Of a stretch of DNA of 64,000 bases, positions 33,334 through 44,833 are shown piece by piece. The DNA lies in NCBI GenBank assembly GCA_033283175.1, contig JAWMQM010000003.1, forward strand, positions 186,001 to 250,000. The letters run 5' to 3'. The position numbers and the translations under genes were made by a program. Source of the stretch: Pseudomaricurvus sp033283175. GTDB lineage: Bacteria; Pseudomonadota; Gammaproteobacteria; Pseudomonadales; Cellvibrionaceae. The stretch's first letter is position 1. Each line of letters begins with the position of its first letter. Below the pieces are notes generated by a model. It saw only the letters and a program-made list of their open reading frames with translations. It made no database searches and was not told the DNA's origin.

Positions 33334-34140
33334 TCAGTGGCCGGGGACGGAGCTGGACGGCGGTATGGCCACGGTCGGCGTGGCGGGGTGGATGGCCTGT
33401 CCCGGATGCCAGGGGTTGGGCAGGGCAAAGGGGCCGCTCCGGGGGGCGCTGGCAGTCTGGTGTGAGGGCAGCTGCCCATGGTGGAGGGGGATCTGCAGCG
33501 TCTGCCCGCTCCAGCCGCCGCGCTGTTTCAGGACGGTAATTTGCAGCTGGTGTGGATCTTGTTGCAGAAAGGGCTGCAGGGATGGTTGGGCGAGCGGTTG
33601 CAACAGCAGGCGCAGGGCACAGGGAGAGGGATTGTGCTGGTGCTGCTGTGGACTGATCTGGATGTGAATGCTCTGGCCATCGGCCGCGGCCTGTTGCAGC
33701 TGGCGCTGATCACGATTGTGGATTTGGTGGTAGCGGTTCCAGCCGATAACCACCTCGCAGGCACCGGAGAGCAGGGCCTGACGGCTGCTCCACAGCTGCT
33801 CCTGCGGGGTGCGGGAGTGTACCAGCAGCAGCTGGCGGGTATTGATACCGAGGCGCTCCCAGGCCGGGGCAAAGGGCAGCTGCGGCGGGTCGATCAGGCA
33901 GATCCAGCGCTCCTGACACTGTTGCAGCAGTGGCCATAGCAGGCTCAGCTCACCGCCGCAGGGGTGTGGCAGCAGCAGCTCGCTGCTGGCCCCCAGGGGC
34001 CAGCCGTGCAGGTGCAGGGCCTCATCCAGCGCCGGGTGGCCGGTGGGGCGGCTGTGCTGGTGGCCGGGGGTATGGCGCCCCTGCCACACCAGTGGGTGCT
34101 GTAGCAGGCGGGCAATCGGGTCGGGGAGGCTCTCGTTCAT
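33334..34140 (-). CDS. imuA: ImuA, RecA-like mutasome protein
   Basis: ImuA (SulA2/RecA-like) is the first gene of the mutasome operon and helps damage-induced mutagenesis. The 268-residue sequence has the usual opening (VWQGRHTPG, TGHPALDEALHLHGWPLGASSELL), and the RecA-type core is weakly conserved. The P-loop seen in RecA is degenerate here (HPCGGELSLLW), as in many ImuA proteins. ATG 34140 was chosen by family start. No ribosome-binding site precedes it, and the predicted transcription start coincides with this ATG, so the mRNA may be leaderless. Confidence 0.88.
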   Translation of the reverse strand: MNESLPDPIARLLQHPLVWQGRHTPGHQHSRPTGHPALDEALHLHGWPLGASSELLLPHPCGGELSLLWPLLQQCQERWICLIDPPQLPFAPAWERLGINTRQLLLVHSRTPQEQLWSSRQALLSGACEVVIGWNRYHQIHNRDQRQLQQAAADGQSIHIQISPQQHQHNPSPCALRLLLQPLAQPSLQPFLQQDPHQLQITVLKQRGGWSGQTLQIPLHHGQLPSHQTASAPRSGPFALPNPWHPGQAIHPATPTVAIPPSSSVPGH

Positions 34141-34176
34141 GGGTATATTTATACTGTATGTATGTACAGTATTCAA
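34141..34176 (-). promoter_or_regulatory. LexA-controlled promoter of imuA-imuB-dnaE2
   Basis: On the minus strand a -35 TTGAAT (34176-34171) and -10 TATAAA (34153-34148) are separated by 17 bp. The spacer is occupied by the SOS box TACTGTATGTATGTACAGTA (34152-34171 in plus orientation; core CTGT-N8-ACAG). Only seven bases (TATACCC) separate the -10 box from the imuA ATG. Confidence 0.93.
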
Positions 34177-34248
34177 GTTGGGAGGGGGTGTTGCATTGTC
34201 CGGCACTGATATAGAGTTACTGGCTTTTACTGCAGGCTATTGATTCAT

Positions 34249-35184
34249 ATGGAAATAGAACAATTGCACCCGCAACTGCGCCAGGCCTATGGGCGTATCC
34301 CGGCGGTGCCGTTTCACAATCGTGTTGTGTACACCGTGATCAGCCTGTTGCAGAAGCTGATGCCCAACAAGATCAGGCCGGTGCCCGGTGTGCACATTGA
34401 GGACCGGCCCCTGAGCCACGGCGCAGTACGGATTTATCGACCGGAGAAGGGGGGGAATGGCGCGGCGATACTGTGGGTCCACGGTGGTGGTTACATCATC
34501 GGCAATGTCTCTACCAACGATCGCGAGTGTGTGGGACTGGTGAGGAAACTGGGCGTGACGGTGGTGTCAGTGGAGTACCGCCTGGCCCCCAAACACCCGT
34601 TCCCGGCGCCGCTGGATGACTGCTTTGAAGCCTGGCAGTTTATGCTCGATAACGCGACGGCGCTGGGCATTGATCCCGCCCGTATTGCCATTGCCGGGCA
34701 GAGTGCCGGCGGTGGTTTGGCGGCGGGTCTGGTACAGCGTATTGCCGACGGCGGTGGCCAGCAACCGGCGGCGCAGGTGCTGATGTACCCCATGCTGGAT
34801 GACCGCACCGGCGCCAACCTTGCGTTGGACCGTATTGGCCACAAGTTGTGGAGCAATAAAAACAACCGCGCTGGCTGGAGCTGGTACCTGGGGCGGCCGG
34901 CGGGTGCGGCAGAGGTGCCGGACTACGCGGCACCCGGGCGCCGGCGGGATCTCTCCGGCCTGCCCGAGACCTGGTTGGGTGTCGGTGAGCTGGACCTGTT
35001 TTACGAAGAGGATATCGCCTATGCCCGCCGCCTGCAGGCGGGTGGTGTGGCGTGCGAGGTGCTGGTCGGGCCGCAGGCGCCCCACGCCTACGACATCATT
35101 GTGCCCAAGGCACCGGTGTCGCAGGCCATGATTAGTGCCTATCGCGCTTTTCTGGGGCGGGTACTGGGGTGCCCGTTGTCCTGA
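34249..35184 (+). CDS. Alpha/beta hydrolase of the hormone-sensitive lipase family
   Basis: A 311-residue esterase/lipase-like enzyme. It has the oxyanion-hole motif HGGGYI, the nucleophile elbow GQSAGG, and likely acid and base residues in GELDLFYEED and APHAYD, the order typical of HSL-family carboxylesterases. No signal peptide is seen, so it is probably cytoplasmic. The substrate is unknown. ATG 34249 has only a weak ribosome site. The 356-bp gene-free stretch downstream (35185-35540) has no structure I can name. Confidence 0.88.
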   Translation: MEIEQLHPQLRQAYGRIPAVPFHNRVVYTVISLLQKLMPNKIRPVPGVHIEDRPLSHGAVRIYRPEKGGNGAAILWVHGGGYIIGNVSTNDRECVGLVRKLGVTVVSVEYRLAPKHPFPAPLDDCFEAWQFMLDNATALGIDPARIAIAGQSAGGGLAAGLVQRIADGGGQQPAAQVLMYPMLDDRTGANLALDRIGHKLWSNKNNRAGWSWYLGRPAGAAEVPDYAAPGRRRDLSGLPETWLGVGELDLFYEEDIAYARRLQAGGVACEVLVGPQAPHAYDIIVPKAPVSQAMISAYRAFLGRVLGCPLS

Positions 35185-35540
35185 TGGCGGTGGGATGAGG
35201 TGGGGCTGCCGGATAACAGGTCACGTTTACTTCCGGGGCGGCAAGGGCCAAACTGGTGTCTTCCCCGCCAGCAGCGACCAGGCTGCCGGGGCGTGAGGGG
35301 CTGGGCTGTAGAGCGTAAAGCGCGAAGTCTCAGGAGACCTCTTTTCGTTATCCCACTGCTCAAAGGAATTGTCGGTGAAAAAAGGAATTTTCCAGCCGCT
35401 GTCATGGGACGTCGGCGCCCGTGCCAGCTCATACAGGGTGCCCGGTCTCTGTACTCTGTCAGCCAGACTGCTCATCTCCCTTGCTGATATCGGCCTGCTC
35501 CATGGCGGGAAAGGCGAGTCAGTAGCGGCAGGGGGCTGAC

Positions 35541-36710
35541 ATGGTTATTGTGCTGGAAATTGCACGTGGCCTGGCGGCCCTCTGGGTTTTTTTGTTTCAT
35601 ATCAAGGCCTATTTCTCCGATTCTTTCGAACCGCTCTATCAACTGGCTTATTACGGTTATATGGGCGTGCCGATGTTCTTTGTGATTTCCGGGTTTGTGA
35701 TTACCTACTCGGCAGAGTCCACGCTCAACGCCGGCAAAAGCCCACTTGGATTTCTCAAACGGCGCTTTTTACGGATTTACCCCGTGTTCTGGGCGTCGGT
35801 GATAGTGGCTTTGTTGTTGCCTGGCCTGATGGAAGTGGTGAGTGCTTTCAAGACCGGTAGTTTTCAGGCACCGGAGAATCTGCTGGCGAGCTACAGCATC
35901 AGTGAGTGGGTGCACTTTCTGCTGCTGACCAAGGTGTTTTACGCCGAGGGGGGCGACCTGCAGGCACAGTTCAGTGCTATCAGTGCGGTGTACTGGAGTA
36001 TTGCCATCGAGTTCCAGTTTTACCTGGTTGTCTGTGCCTTGATGTATACCGGCAGATACTTTCGTCCGGCCCTCACGATGCTGACCCTTCTGGCGTTGGT
36101 CAATCTGATCTATCCCCTGGGGATGCCCGAGGGACTGTTTCTTTACTTCTGGCCCACGTTTGCCCTGGGCATGTTATTGGCGTGGTTGTTTAAGCGGGGC
36201 TATGTTCTGCACAAGCTGCTGCATGGAAACGCTGCCTATGTGGTTTCATTTTTGATGGTATCGGTTGTCGTGTGGCTGGCTTCAAAAAACCTCAGTGACG
36301 AGTTGGGTGGGTTGGCTTTTGCGGGTCTGTTTGCAGTGTTGTTGTGGGCCATTTCACCGCTGGAAGCGTGGTTGGAGGGTGTTAGACAGAGGTCTGGGTC
36401 AGTGTCGTACTGGATGCTCGAAGGTGGTGTTGCGCTGGGTGCCATGTCGTACTCTGTGTACCTGTTGCACGTTAACCTGTATTGGCTGTCGGCCATGTTT
36501 GTGCGCCAGGTGGTGAGTGACAACAGGCTTTTCCAGGGTTTATTGAGCGTCGGGATAACATTGCTTATGTGCTACGTTTTCTACCTGTTCGTGGAGCGTC
36601 CCTTTATGAGCCTGCGGTACGTCAGGATGCAAAAGCAGGTTCTGCCGGAGAGGCGAAGCAAGCAACCGCCCAGCGAGGAGGGGCTGCACGAGGTCGATCG
36701 TACCCGGTGA
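35541..36710 (+). CDS. Acyltransferase 3 family membrane protein
   Basis: A 389-residue, ten-helix membrane protein of the OafA/acyltransferase-3 family, which O-acylates surface polysaccharides or lipids. The N-terminal LEIARGLAALWVFLFHIKAYF with its conserved Arg and His, and GVPMFFVISGFVITY, are diagnostic; the C-terminus ends in a basic tail. GC is lower here than in neighbouring genes, and the gene has no polysaccharide cluster around it, which could point to separate acquisition. GGGGG precedes the ATG. Confidence 0.87.
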   Translation: MVIVLEIARGLAALWVFLFHIKAYFSDSFEPLYQLAYYGYMGVPMFFVISGFVITYSAESTLNAGKSPLGFLKRRFLRIYPVFWASVIVALLLPGLMEVVSAFKTGSFQAPENLLASYSISEWVHFLLLTKVFYAEGGDLQAQFSAISAVYWSIAIEFQFYLVVCALMYTGRYFRPALTMLTLLALVNLIYPLGMPEGLFLYFWPTFALGMLLAWLFKRGYVLHKLLHGNAAYVVSFLMVSVVVWLASKNLSDELGGLAFAGLFAVLLWAISPLEAWLEGVRQRSGSVSYWMLEGGVALGAMSYSVYLLHVNLYWLSAMFVRQVVSDNRLFQGLLSVGITLLMCYVFYLFVERPFMSLRYVRMQKQVLPERRSKQPPSEEGLHEVDRTR

Positions 36711-36834
36711 GCGCCCGGGCAGAGGCTGGAGCAAGAATGAAGGGATGATGAATCCGGTACGGCCCCGGGCAATGGTGTTACACTACGCGCCGTTTTGAAT
36801 TGATTCCGATATTCGTTATTGCAGGGGAGATGTT

Positions 36835-37272
36835 ATGCAACCATTACCACACCACTATGCGGTGGCAGTGACCGCTGCACCGGAAGGCAAGCTGTCCACC
36901 ACCGGCCACGATGTGCCTGAACTGCTGACGTCACCCCCGGTACAGTTTGGTGGCGAAGGTGGTGACTGGTCCCCCGAGGACCTGCTGCTGGCGGCTACCG
37001 CCAACTGCCTGGCGCTCTCGTTCCGGGCCATCGCCAGGGCGTCGCGCCTGGATTGGGTCTCCCTGCAGTGTGCCACCGAGGGCACCCTGGACAAGGTGGA
37101 ACGTACGATCAAATTCACCAGCATGACCTCCCGCGTGAAGCTGGTTCTTCCCGCTGGTGCTGATATTGAAAAAGGTAAAAAACTGCTGCAGAAAGCCGAG
37201 GACAGCTGTCTGGTGAGCAACACCCTCAACTGTCCGGTGCATCTGGAGATGGATGTGCAGACAGAAGGTTAA
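36835..37272 (+). CDS. OsmC family protein
   Basis: A 145-residue protein of the OsmC/Ohr superfamily, thiol peroxidases that reduce organic hydroperoxides. The two active-site cysteines are present: one in AATANCLALSF (about residue 60) and one in SNTLNCPVH (about residue 136). The GGDWSPEDLLLAAT segment is typical. It belongs to the YhfA-like OsmC subgroup rather than Ohr, since the Ohr motif is not seen; substrate remains open. GGGGAG precedes the ATG and a strong bidirectional terminator follows. Confidence 0.9.
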   Translation: MQPLPHHYAVAVTAAPEGKLSTTGHDVPELLTSPPVQFGGEGGDWSPEDLLLAATANCLALSFRAIARASRLDWVSLQCATEGTLDKVERTIKFTSMTSRVKLVLPAGADIEKGKKLLQKAEDSCLVSNTLNCPVHLEMDVQTEG

Positions 37273-37292
37273 GCACCAGCGATTGGCGACAT

Positions 37293-37322
37293 AAAAAAGG
37301 GCGACTCTTGTCGCCCTTTTTT
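37293..37322. terminator. Bidirectional terminator after osmC-like gene
   Basis: Stem AAAAAAGGGCGAC/GTCGCCCTTTTTT with loop TCTT gives a perfect 13-bp hairpin with a T-run on either strand. Confidence 0.9.
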
Positions 37323-37507
37323 ATGTCGGGTCGGTACGGCTGCCGGTGTTGGCCGATGACAGAAGTCTTGCCTGAAACGTGCAGTGTAAAAGCGCTGATA
37401 AAACCAAAAAATCTAATCTGCCTGCGTGTGCCTGCTGTGCATTTGCCCCGGCGCCATCTATGTTAATGACACAGGCCGTCGGGCTGTTTCTCAGGGAGGA
37501 GAGTGTC

Positions 37508-38482
37508 ATGCTGTTTATCACCAACCGTTTCCCCAAACAGAGCCTGCGCTCCCGCAAGGGGCGGAGTTTTGATTTTGATCTCAAAAACAATGCGGTGGTC
37601 AATTCGGTCTTTTATTGCGAGCAGAGTGGCAGTGGCTCCAGTGTGGAGCTGGGGAAAAGCAACTTTATGTCGCGCCTTAAGAGTTCGTCATACCGTCAGC
37701 TGCTGGTTTACATCCACGGCTTTGCCAACTTGCCGGACGATGTGTTTGCGGCGGCCGGGGAGTTCCAGTCATTGTGTGACAAGGCCAAACCCAACGAGGT
37801 GCTGGTGGTGCCGATGATCTGGCCCTGTGATAACGACCCGGGCATAGTGCAGGACTACTGGGATGATCAGAAAGCGGCGGACGCTACCGCCTACTCCTTT
37901 GCCCGGGTGCTGGGCCATTTTCTGGATTGGCGCAGTTCCAGCGAACTCAACCCGGAAGAGGACCCCTGCCTGAAACGCATCAATATACTGGCCCATTCCA
38001 TGGGCAACCGGGTGCTGCGGGAAACCCTCAAGGTCTGGAACCGCTATGACCTGGCTGACGGTGTGCCGCTGTTGTTCCGCAATACCTTTCTGGTGGCTGC
38101 GGATATTGTCAATGAATCGCTGCACCACGGTCACCCCGGTGAACTGATCAGCCACGCCTCGCGCAATGTGATCGTCTATCACGCCTCCGACGACCTGGCG
38201 CTGCGTGCCAGCAAGTTCTCCAACCTGAAAAACAAGATCGCCTCGCGACGGCTGGGTCATACCGGGCCGGAGGATATGGGCAAGACACCCGCTAATGTTT
38301 ACTCGGTGGATTGTGACGATGTAAACAACCTGTACGATTTTCCCAAGGGGCACTCCTATTTTCGTTCGGGTACGGAAAAGGGGGAGCCGGGGCTGGTGTT
38401 TCAGCACATCTTTGGCTGCATCCTGTCGGGGCGTGCCTTCCCCGGTGATGAGAGGCGCAAGAGCAGTATTCTGCGTGAATAA
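37508..38482 (+). CDS. Alpha/beta hydrolase, DUF900 family
   Basis: A 324-residue protein of the DUF900 alpha/beta-hydrolase group. It has the oxyanion-side strand LLVYIHGFAN, the nucleophile motif AHSMGNRVL (G-x-S-x-G equivalent, with Ala first), a candidate acidic residue in HASDDLAL and a late His in GHSYF. Activity and substrate are unknown, and no signal peptide is seen. The start ATG 37508 has a strong AGGGAGGAG upstream; the frame reaches further upstream but begins within the leader. Confidence 0.85.
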   Translation: MLFITNRFPKQSLRSRKGRSFDFDLKNNAVVNSVFYCEQSGSGSSVELGKSNFMSRLKSSSYRQLLVYIHGFANLPDDVFAAAGEFQSLCDKAKPNEVLVVPMIWPCDNDPGIVQDYWDDQKAADATAYSFARVLGHFLDWRSSSELNPEEDPCLKRINILAHSMGNRVLRETLKVWNRYDLADGVPLLFRNTFLVAADIVNESLHHGHPGELISHASRNVIVYHASDDLALRASKFSNLKNKIASRRLGHTGPEDMGKTPANVYSVDCDDVNNLYDFPKGHSYFRSGTEKGEPGLVFQHIFGCILSGRAFPGDERRKSSILRE

Positions 38483-38502
38483 ATGACCGGCCGTTGGTAG
38501 AT

Positions 38503-38534
38503 AAAAGATCGCCCGCGGGAGTGGGCTCCTACAG
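38503..38534. repeat. REP-type palindromic element (single copy)
   Basis: This sequence, read on the minus strand, starts CTGTAGGAGCCC and ends GCGGGCGATCTTTT. It matches the arms of the inverted pair at 42.9 kb except in the centre, and carries the GTAG head typical of REP elements mobilised by REP-associated tyrosine transposases in pseudomonads. Confidence 0.75.
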
Positions 38535-38583
38535 GGTCTGGCTGAAGCCGCGAGGCTTGCGTTGATCTGCGGTGCAGATTGCC

Positions 38584-38624
38584 AATAGAAAAGGGACAGG
38601 CTTGCGCTCTGTCCCTTTTCTATT
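38584..38624. terminator. Bidirectional terminator between DUF900 gene and valS
   Basis: A perfect 16-bp inverted repeat AATAGAAAAGGGACAG/CTGTCCCTTTTCTATT with a 9-base loop gives a T-rich 3' side on both strands, ending both the rightward hydrolase and leftward valS transcripts. Confidence 0.82.
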
Positions 38625-38656
38625 TGTAGCAAGAGTTGCAGCAAATGCCGCCGGCA

Positions 38657-41491
<2,835 letters not shown>

Positions 41492-41753
41492 GGGATCAAT
41501 AATCTGCCGGTTGTCTGTGCCCACAGCTCCGGTTAGCGGTGGGCACGGATAAATAAAGGGGTAAAAGAGGCGGGATTATACATGCCTCGGCCGGGGGGTG
41601 GGAGGGTAAAGGCGGCAGAGGATCCGGGACGGGCGGCCTTCTCCCGCCGTCCGGATTGTCTTCTCAGGGGGAGGGCTTCTGGTAGAATAGCCAGCTTTCC
41701 TGCCCCGGGGCTTTTGGTGTCACGGGGTATTACCTGTCAAGGAACTGCCTTAT

Positions 41754-42878
41754 ATGAGCCTGGTCGCTGACCCGCAACGCCTGAAAGACACGGTTTTGGC
41801 CGTGAACGATGACCTGCCCATCCGCACCGACAAACCGGTGCACAGCGGCAAGGTGCGTTCCGTCTACTGGCTGACAGAGGCCGACAGCCGTCGCCTGATC
41901 GAAGAGAAGGGCTACGACGTGGCCGCCGATGCGCCGCTGGCGATCATGGTGATCAGTGACCGCATCTCCGCCTTTGACTGCATCTGGCGCGGCGAGGGCG
42001 GTGTGGCCGGTGTGCCCGGCAAGGGCGCGGCACTTAACGCCATCTCCAACCACTGGTTCCGCCGCTTCCGCGAAGAGGGGCTGGCGGACAGTCACATTCT
42101 CGATATCCCGCACCCGTTTGTGTGGATTGTGCAGAAGGCCAGACCGGTGATGATCGAGGCCATCGCCCGTCAGTACATCACCGGCTCCATGTGGCGCGCC
42201 TACAGCAAGGGCGAGCGCGAGTTCTGTGGCATCCAGCTGCCCGACGGCCTGCAGAAAGACCAGCAGCTGCCGGAACTGCTGATCACCCCCTCCACCAAGG
42301 GCATCCTGCGCGGCATTCCCGGCGTGCCGGAGGCGGACGATGTGAACATCACCCGCGCCGACATCACCAACAACTTTGCCGCCTTCAACTTCCGCAGCGC
42401 CGATGATGTGAGCACCTACGAGAAGCTGTTAAAAGAGGGCTTCGGCGTGATCAGCGGCGACCTGGCCCAACTGGACCAGGTGTTTGTGGATACCAAATTC
42501 GAGTTCGGCTTTGTCACCGACAAGGCGGGCAACGAAAAACTGATTTATATGGATGAGGTAGGCACGCCGGACTCCTCCCGCATCTGGGATGGCCCCAGCT
42601 ACCGCGCGGGTGAGATTGTGGAGAACTCCAAGGAGGGCTTCCGCCAGTTCCTGCTCAACCATTTCCCCGATCCGGATATCCTGCTCAACAAGGACCGCAT
42701 GCCCGAGCGCAGCGCCCTGGCCCGCGACAACGAGCTGCCGCTGCAAGCCCTGCTGGACGTGTCCGCCACCTACACCGGCATTGCCGAAAAAATTACCGGC
42801 CAGAAAATCGTGCTGTCGGACAACCCCAAGGCCGAGATTGTCGAGGTGCTGCGGGAGCAGTATGGTCTTGTAGACTAG
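41754..42878 (+). CDS. purC: SAICAR synthase (long form)
   Basis: This purine enzyme couples CAIR to aspartate with ATP. The 374-residue protein is of the long PurC type (about 367 aa) found in several gammaproteobacteria rather than the 237-aa E. coli type. Key segments are HSGKVRSVYW (ATP loop), VISDRISAFDCIW, the ARQYITGSMWRAY substrate motif and MDEVGTPDSSRIW. AAGGA lies upstream. A plausible promoter (TTGTCT … TAGAAT) stands near 41657-41690. A REPIN follows 8 bp after the stop. Confidence 0.94.
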   Translation: MSLVADPQRLKDTVLAVNDDLPIRTDKPVHSGKVRSVYWLTEADSRRLIEEKGYDVAADAPLAIMVISDRISAFDCIWRGEGGVAGVPGKGAALNAISNHWFRRFREEGLADSHILDIPHPFVWIVQKARPVMIEAIARQYITGSMWRAYSKGEREFCGIQLPDGLQKDQQLPELLITPSTKGILRGIPGVPEADDVNITRADITNNFAAFNFRSADDVSTYEKLLKEGFGVISGDLAQLDQVFVDTKFEFGFVTDKAGNEKLIYMDEVGTPDSSRIWDGPSYRAGEIVENSKEGFRQFLLNHFPDPDILLNKDRMPERSALARDNELPLQALLDVSATYTGIAEKITGQKIVLSDNPKAEIVEVLREQYGLVD

Positions 42879-42886
42879 CAACCAAA

Positions 42887-42968
42887 CTGTAGGAGCCCGG
42901 TCCTCCGGGCGATCTTTTTGGTCTTGGGTGGAGTTCAAAAGATCGCCCGGAGGACCGGGCTCCTACAG
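42887..42968. repeat. REPIN: inverted pair of REP elements
   Basis: Two 32-bp arms (42887-42918 and 42937-42968) are perfect inverted copies, each with CTGTAGGAGC at the outer end and GATCTTTT at the inner end, around an 18-bp centre. Each arm also contains an internal palindrome (CCGGTCCTCCGGG). The GTAG head and paired arrangement are those of REPINs/BIMEs. As RNA it would form a strong hairpin after purC. Confidence 0.88.
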
Positions 42969-43058
42969 CGAACGGATACGGCACTCAGGCTCAGTTGCGT
43001 CACCGGAGATGAGCCGGACACGGGGCGGGAGCGCCATTCAAGGGAGGAGGAGTAAGCC

Positions 43059-43727
43059 ATGAAGCAAGCTCTGATATTGTTTCTGCTGTTGCCACTGACC
43101 AGTACCTGCTGGTCGCTGGAGCTGGGGCAGCCTTCGGATCGTGCCAACACCTGGGAGCTGGGCCTGCTGGTGAATCGCATGGGGGAGTGGGATGTCTCCG
43201 GGGAAAATGGTTCGGCCGTTGATGTTGATGCGGATACCGGCTGGGGTTTCTCCGTGGGCTATAACGTCAACGAGCATCTCAATTTTGGGTTTGGCTTTAC
43301 CCACAACTACCAATCCTACGATCTCACCATCGTGCCTGAGGACCCTGCGGGTCCGGCCACAACCCTGAGTCACAAGCTGACCAATGACAACTTTTCCCTC
43401 AACATGACCTACCACCTGCTGGCCCGTGAGCTGACACCGTTTGTCAGTGCCGGGCTGGGTTGGAGCGACCTGGACAGCAATGTCTCCGATGGTGATCTCG
43501 GGGTGGTCTGCTGGTGGGATCCGTGGTGGGGTTATGTCTGCTCCAACTATTACTCCACCTATTCCGAGACCTCCTTCAGCTACAATATCGGAGCTGGTCT
43601 GCGCTGGGATATGGGCTCCAGTTTCTCCCTCAAGGCCAGTATCAATCAGCGCTGGATGGATATCGATCACGTGGACAAAACTGTCGACAGTTATGTTGGC
43701 CTGCTGGAGTTTGTCTGGCGCCGTTGA
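43059..43727 (+). CDS. Outer-membrane beta-barrel protein
   Basis: A 222-residue protein with a signal peptide (hydrophobic ALILFLLLPLTSTCWS, cleavage near residue 19) and amphipathic strands (WGFSVGYNVNEHLNFGFGFTHNYQSY, LTPFVSAGLGWS, NIGAGLRWDMGS). The barrel has a periplasmic or extracellular loop with Trp/Cys-rich sequence (VVCWWDPWWGYVCSNYY), with two cysteines that could form a disulfide. The protein ends WRR, an unusual end for a barrel that normally closes with a Phe. Function is unknown; it is followed directly by glk. Confidence 0.72.
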   Translation: MKQALILFLLLPLTSTCWSLELGQPSDRANTWELGLLVNRMGEWDVSGENGSAVDVDADTGWGFSVGYNVNEHLNFGFGFTHNYQSYDLTIVPEDPAGPATTLSHKLTNDNFSLNMTYHLLARELTPFVSAGLGWSDLDSNVSDGDLGVVCWWDPWWGYVCSNYYSTYSETSFSYNIGAGLRWDMGSSFSLKASINQRWMDIDHVDKTVDSYVGLLEFVWRR

Positions 43728-43759
43728 ACCTGCATTGCAGATATTCTCAGGATAATAAA

Positions 43760-44743
43760 ATGACATTTCCATGGTTGGTCGCCGATGTTGGTGGTACCAA
43801 TGCCCGCTTCAGCCTGGTCACCGCGCAGGATGACAGTGGCTTTCAATTTGAACACACCCGGACCCTGCCCACGGTAGCCTACCCCCGCTTTGAAGATTGT
43901 CTGCAGGCTTACCTGGCCCAGTTACCCGCGGGCATCAGTGACGCCGTCAGTGCCGGTTGTATCGCCATGGCCGGTCCGGTGGTGGGGGATCAGGTCTCCT
44001 TTACCAATCTCGACTGGCACTTCTCCCGCGCCGCGCTGCAGCAGCAACTGGGCTGGAATCAGCTGTGCCTGCTGAACGATTTTGCCGCGCTGGCCTGCTC
44101 CATGCCCCACCTGGGTGATGCTGATATGCAGCAGCTGTTGCCCGGCACCATTGTGCCGCAGGCAACCAAGGCCATTGTCGGCCCGGGAACCGGTCTGGGG
44201 GTAGCGGCGCTGACGTACACGCCGGTGGGTTGGTGGCCAGTGCCGGGGGAGGGGGGGTTCACCGCCTACGCACCGCAGTCGCCCCGCGAGCTGGCGGTGG
44301 CAGCGTTGCTACAGCCGCGCATGTACCTCTATACCGAGGCGCTGGTCTCCGGTGGTGGCCTGGTGCTCACCTACAACAGTCTGGCGGAGATCGATGGTCT
44401 GGACGAGCGTGTCAGCGAGGCGGCTGAGGTGGTGGATCTGGCCTTGCAACAGCAGCAGCCACTGGCGCTGGAGGCGTTGCAGATGTTCTGCGAAAACCTC
44501 GGTACCGCCGCCGGCAGTGCAGCACTGCTCTATGGCGCTAAGGGAGGCATTTACCTGGGTGGGGGCATTGTGCCGCGCATTGTGGAGTTTCTGCAGCAGA
44601 GTGGTTTTGAGCCGCGGCTGCGGCAGCGGGGGCGTCAAACCGCCTTTATGGCCGATATTCCGGTTTTTCTGATTACCCATCCATACCCCGCCTTCCTTGG
44701 CGCGGCTGCCTGGCTGCAGCAGCAGTTGGCTACCCCTGGCTGA
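43760..44743 (+). CDS. glk: Glucokinase
   Basis: A 327-residue ATP-dependent glucose kinase of the Glk (ROK-less, hexokinase-fold) type. It has VADVGGTNARFSLV (phosphate loop), LLNDFAALACSMPHL, the VGPGTGLGVAALT segment, the GEGGFTAYAP motif and the C-terminal GGIYLGGGIVPRI. An open frame extends upstream through the preceding gene, but the ATG at 43760 fits the family and the translated upstream part does not. No dedicated sugar transporter is nearby. Confidence 0.94.
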   Translation: MTFPWLVADVGGTNARFSLVTAQDDSGFQFEHTRTLPTVAYPRFEDCLQAYLAQLPAGISDAVSAGCIAMAGPVVGDQVSFTNLDWHFSRAALQQQLGWNQLCLLNDFAALACSMPHLGDADMQQLLPGTIVPQATKAIVGPGTGLGVAALTYTPVGWWPVPGEGGFTAYAPQSPRELAVAALLQPRMYLYTEALVSGGGLVLTYNSLAEIDGLDERVSEAAEVVDLALQQQQPLALEALQMFCENLGTAAGSAALLYGAKGGIYLGGGIVPRIVEFLQQSGFEPRLRQRGRQTAFMADIPVFLITHPYPAFLGAAAWLQQQLATPG

Positions 44744-44753
44744 TTACTCTTAC

Positions 44754-44829
44754 GTCACTCCCGCACACACGACGGATCGGAGTGTCCGCTCGTGCAAGGT
44801 GCTGTATTTAGCCTGTGTGCGGGAATGAC
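44754..44829. repeat. 76-bp element with terminal inverted repeats
   Basis: Arms GTCACTCCCGCACACA (44754-44769) and TGTGTGCGGGAATGAC (44814-44829) are 16-bp inverted copies with one mismatch around a 44-bp centre. It fills the space between the convergent glk and araC-type genes, so it could terminate both; it also looks like a small palindromic mobile repeat. Other copies were not found in the window. Confidence 0.6.
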
Positions 44830-44833
44830 ATGA

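Noticed and set aside
43514..43759. Longer glucokinase starting at 43514
   Set aside because: The extension overlaps the barrel gene in another frame and does not resemble Glk; the family start is at 43760.
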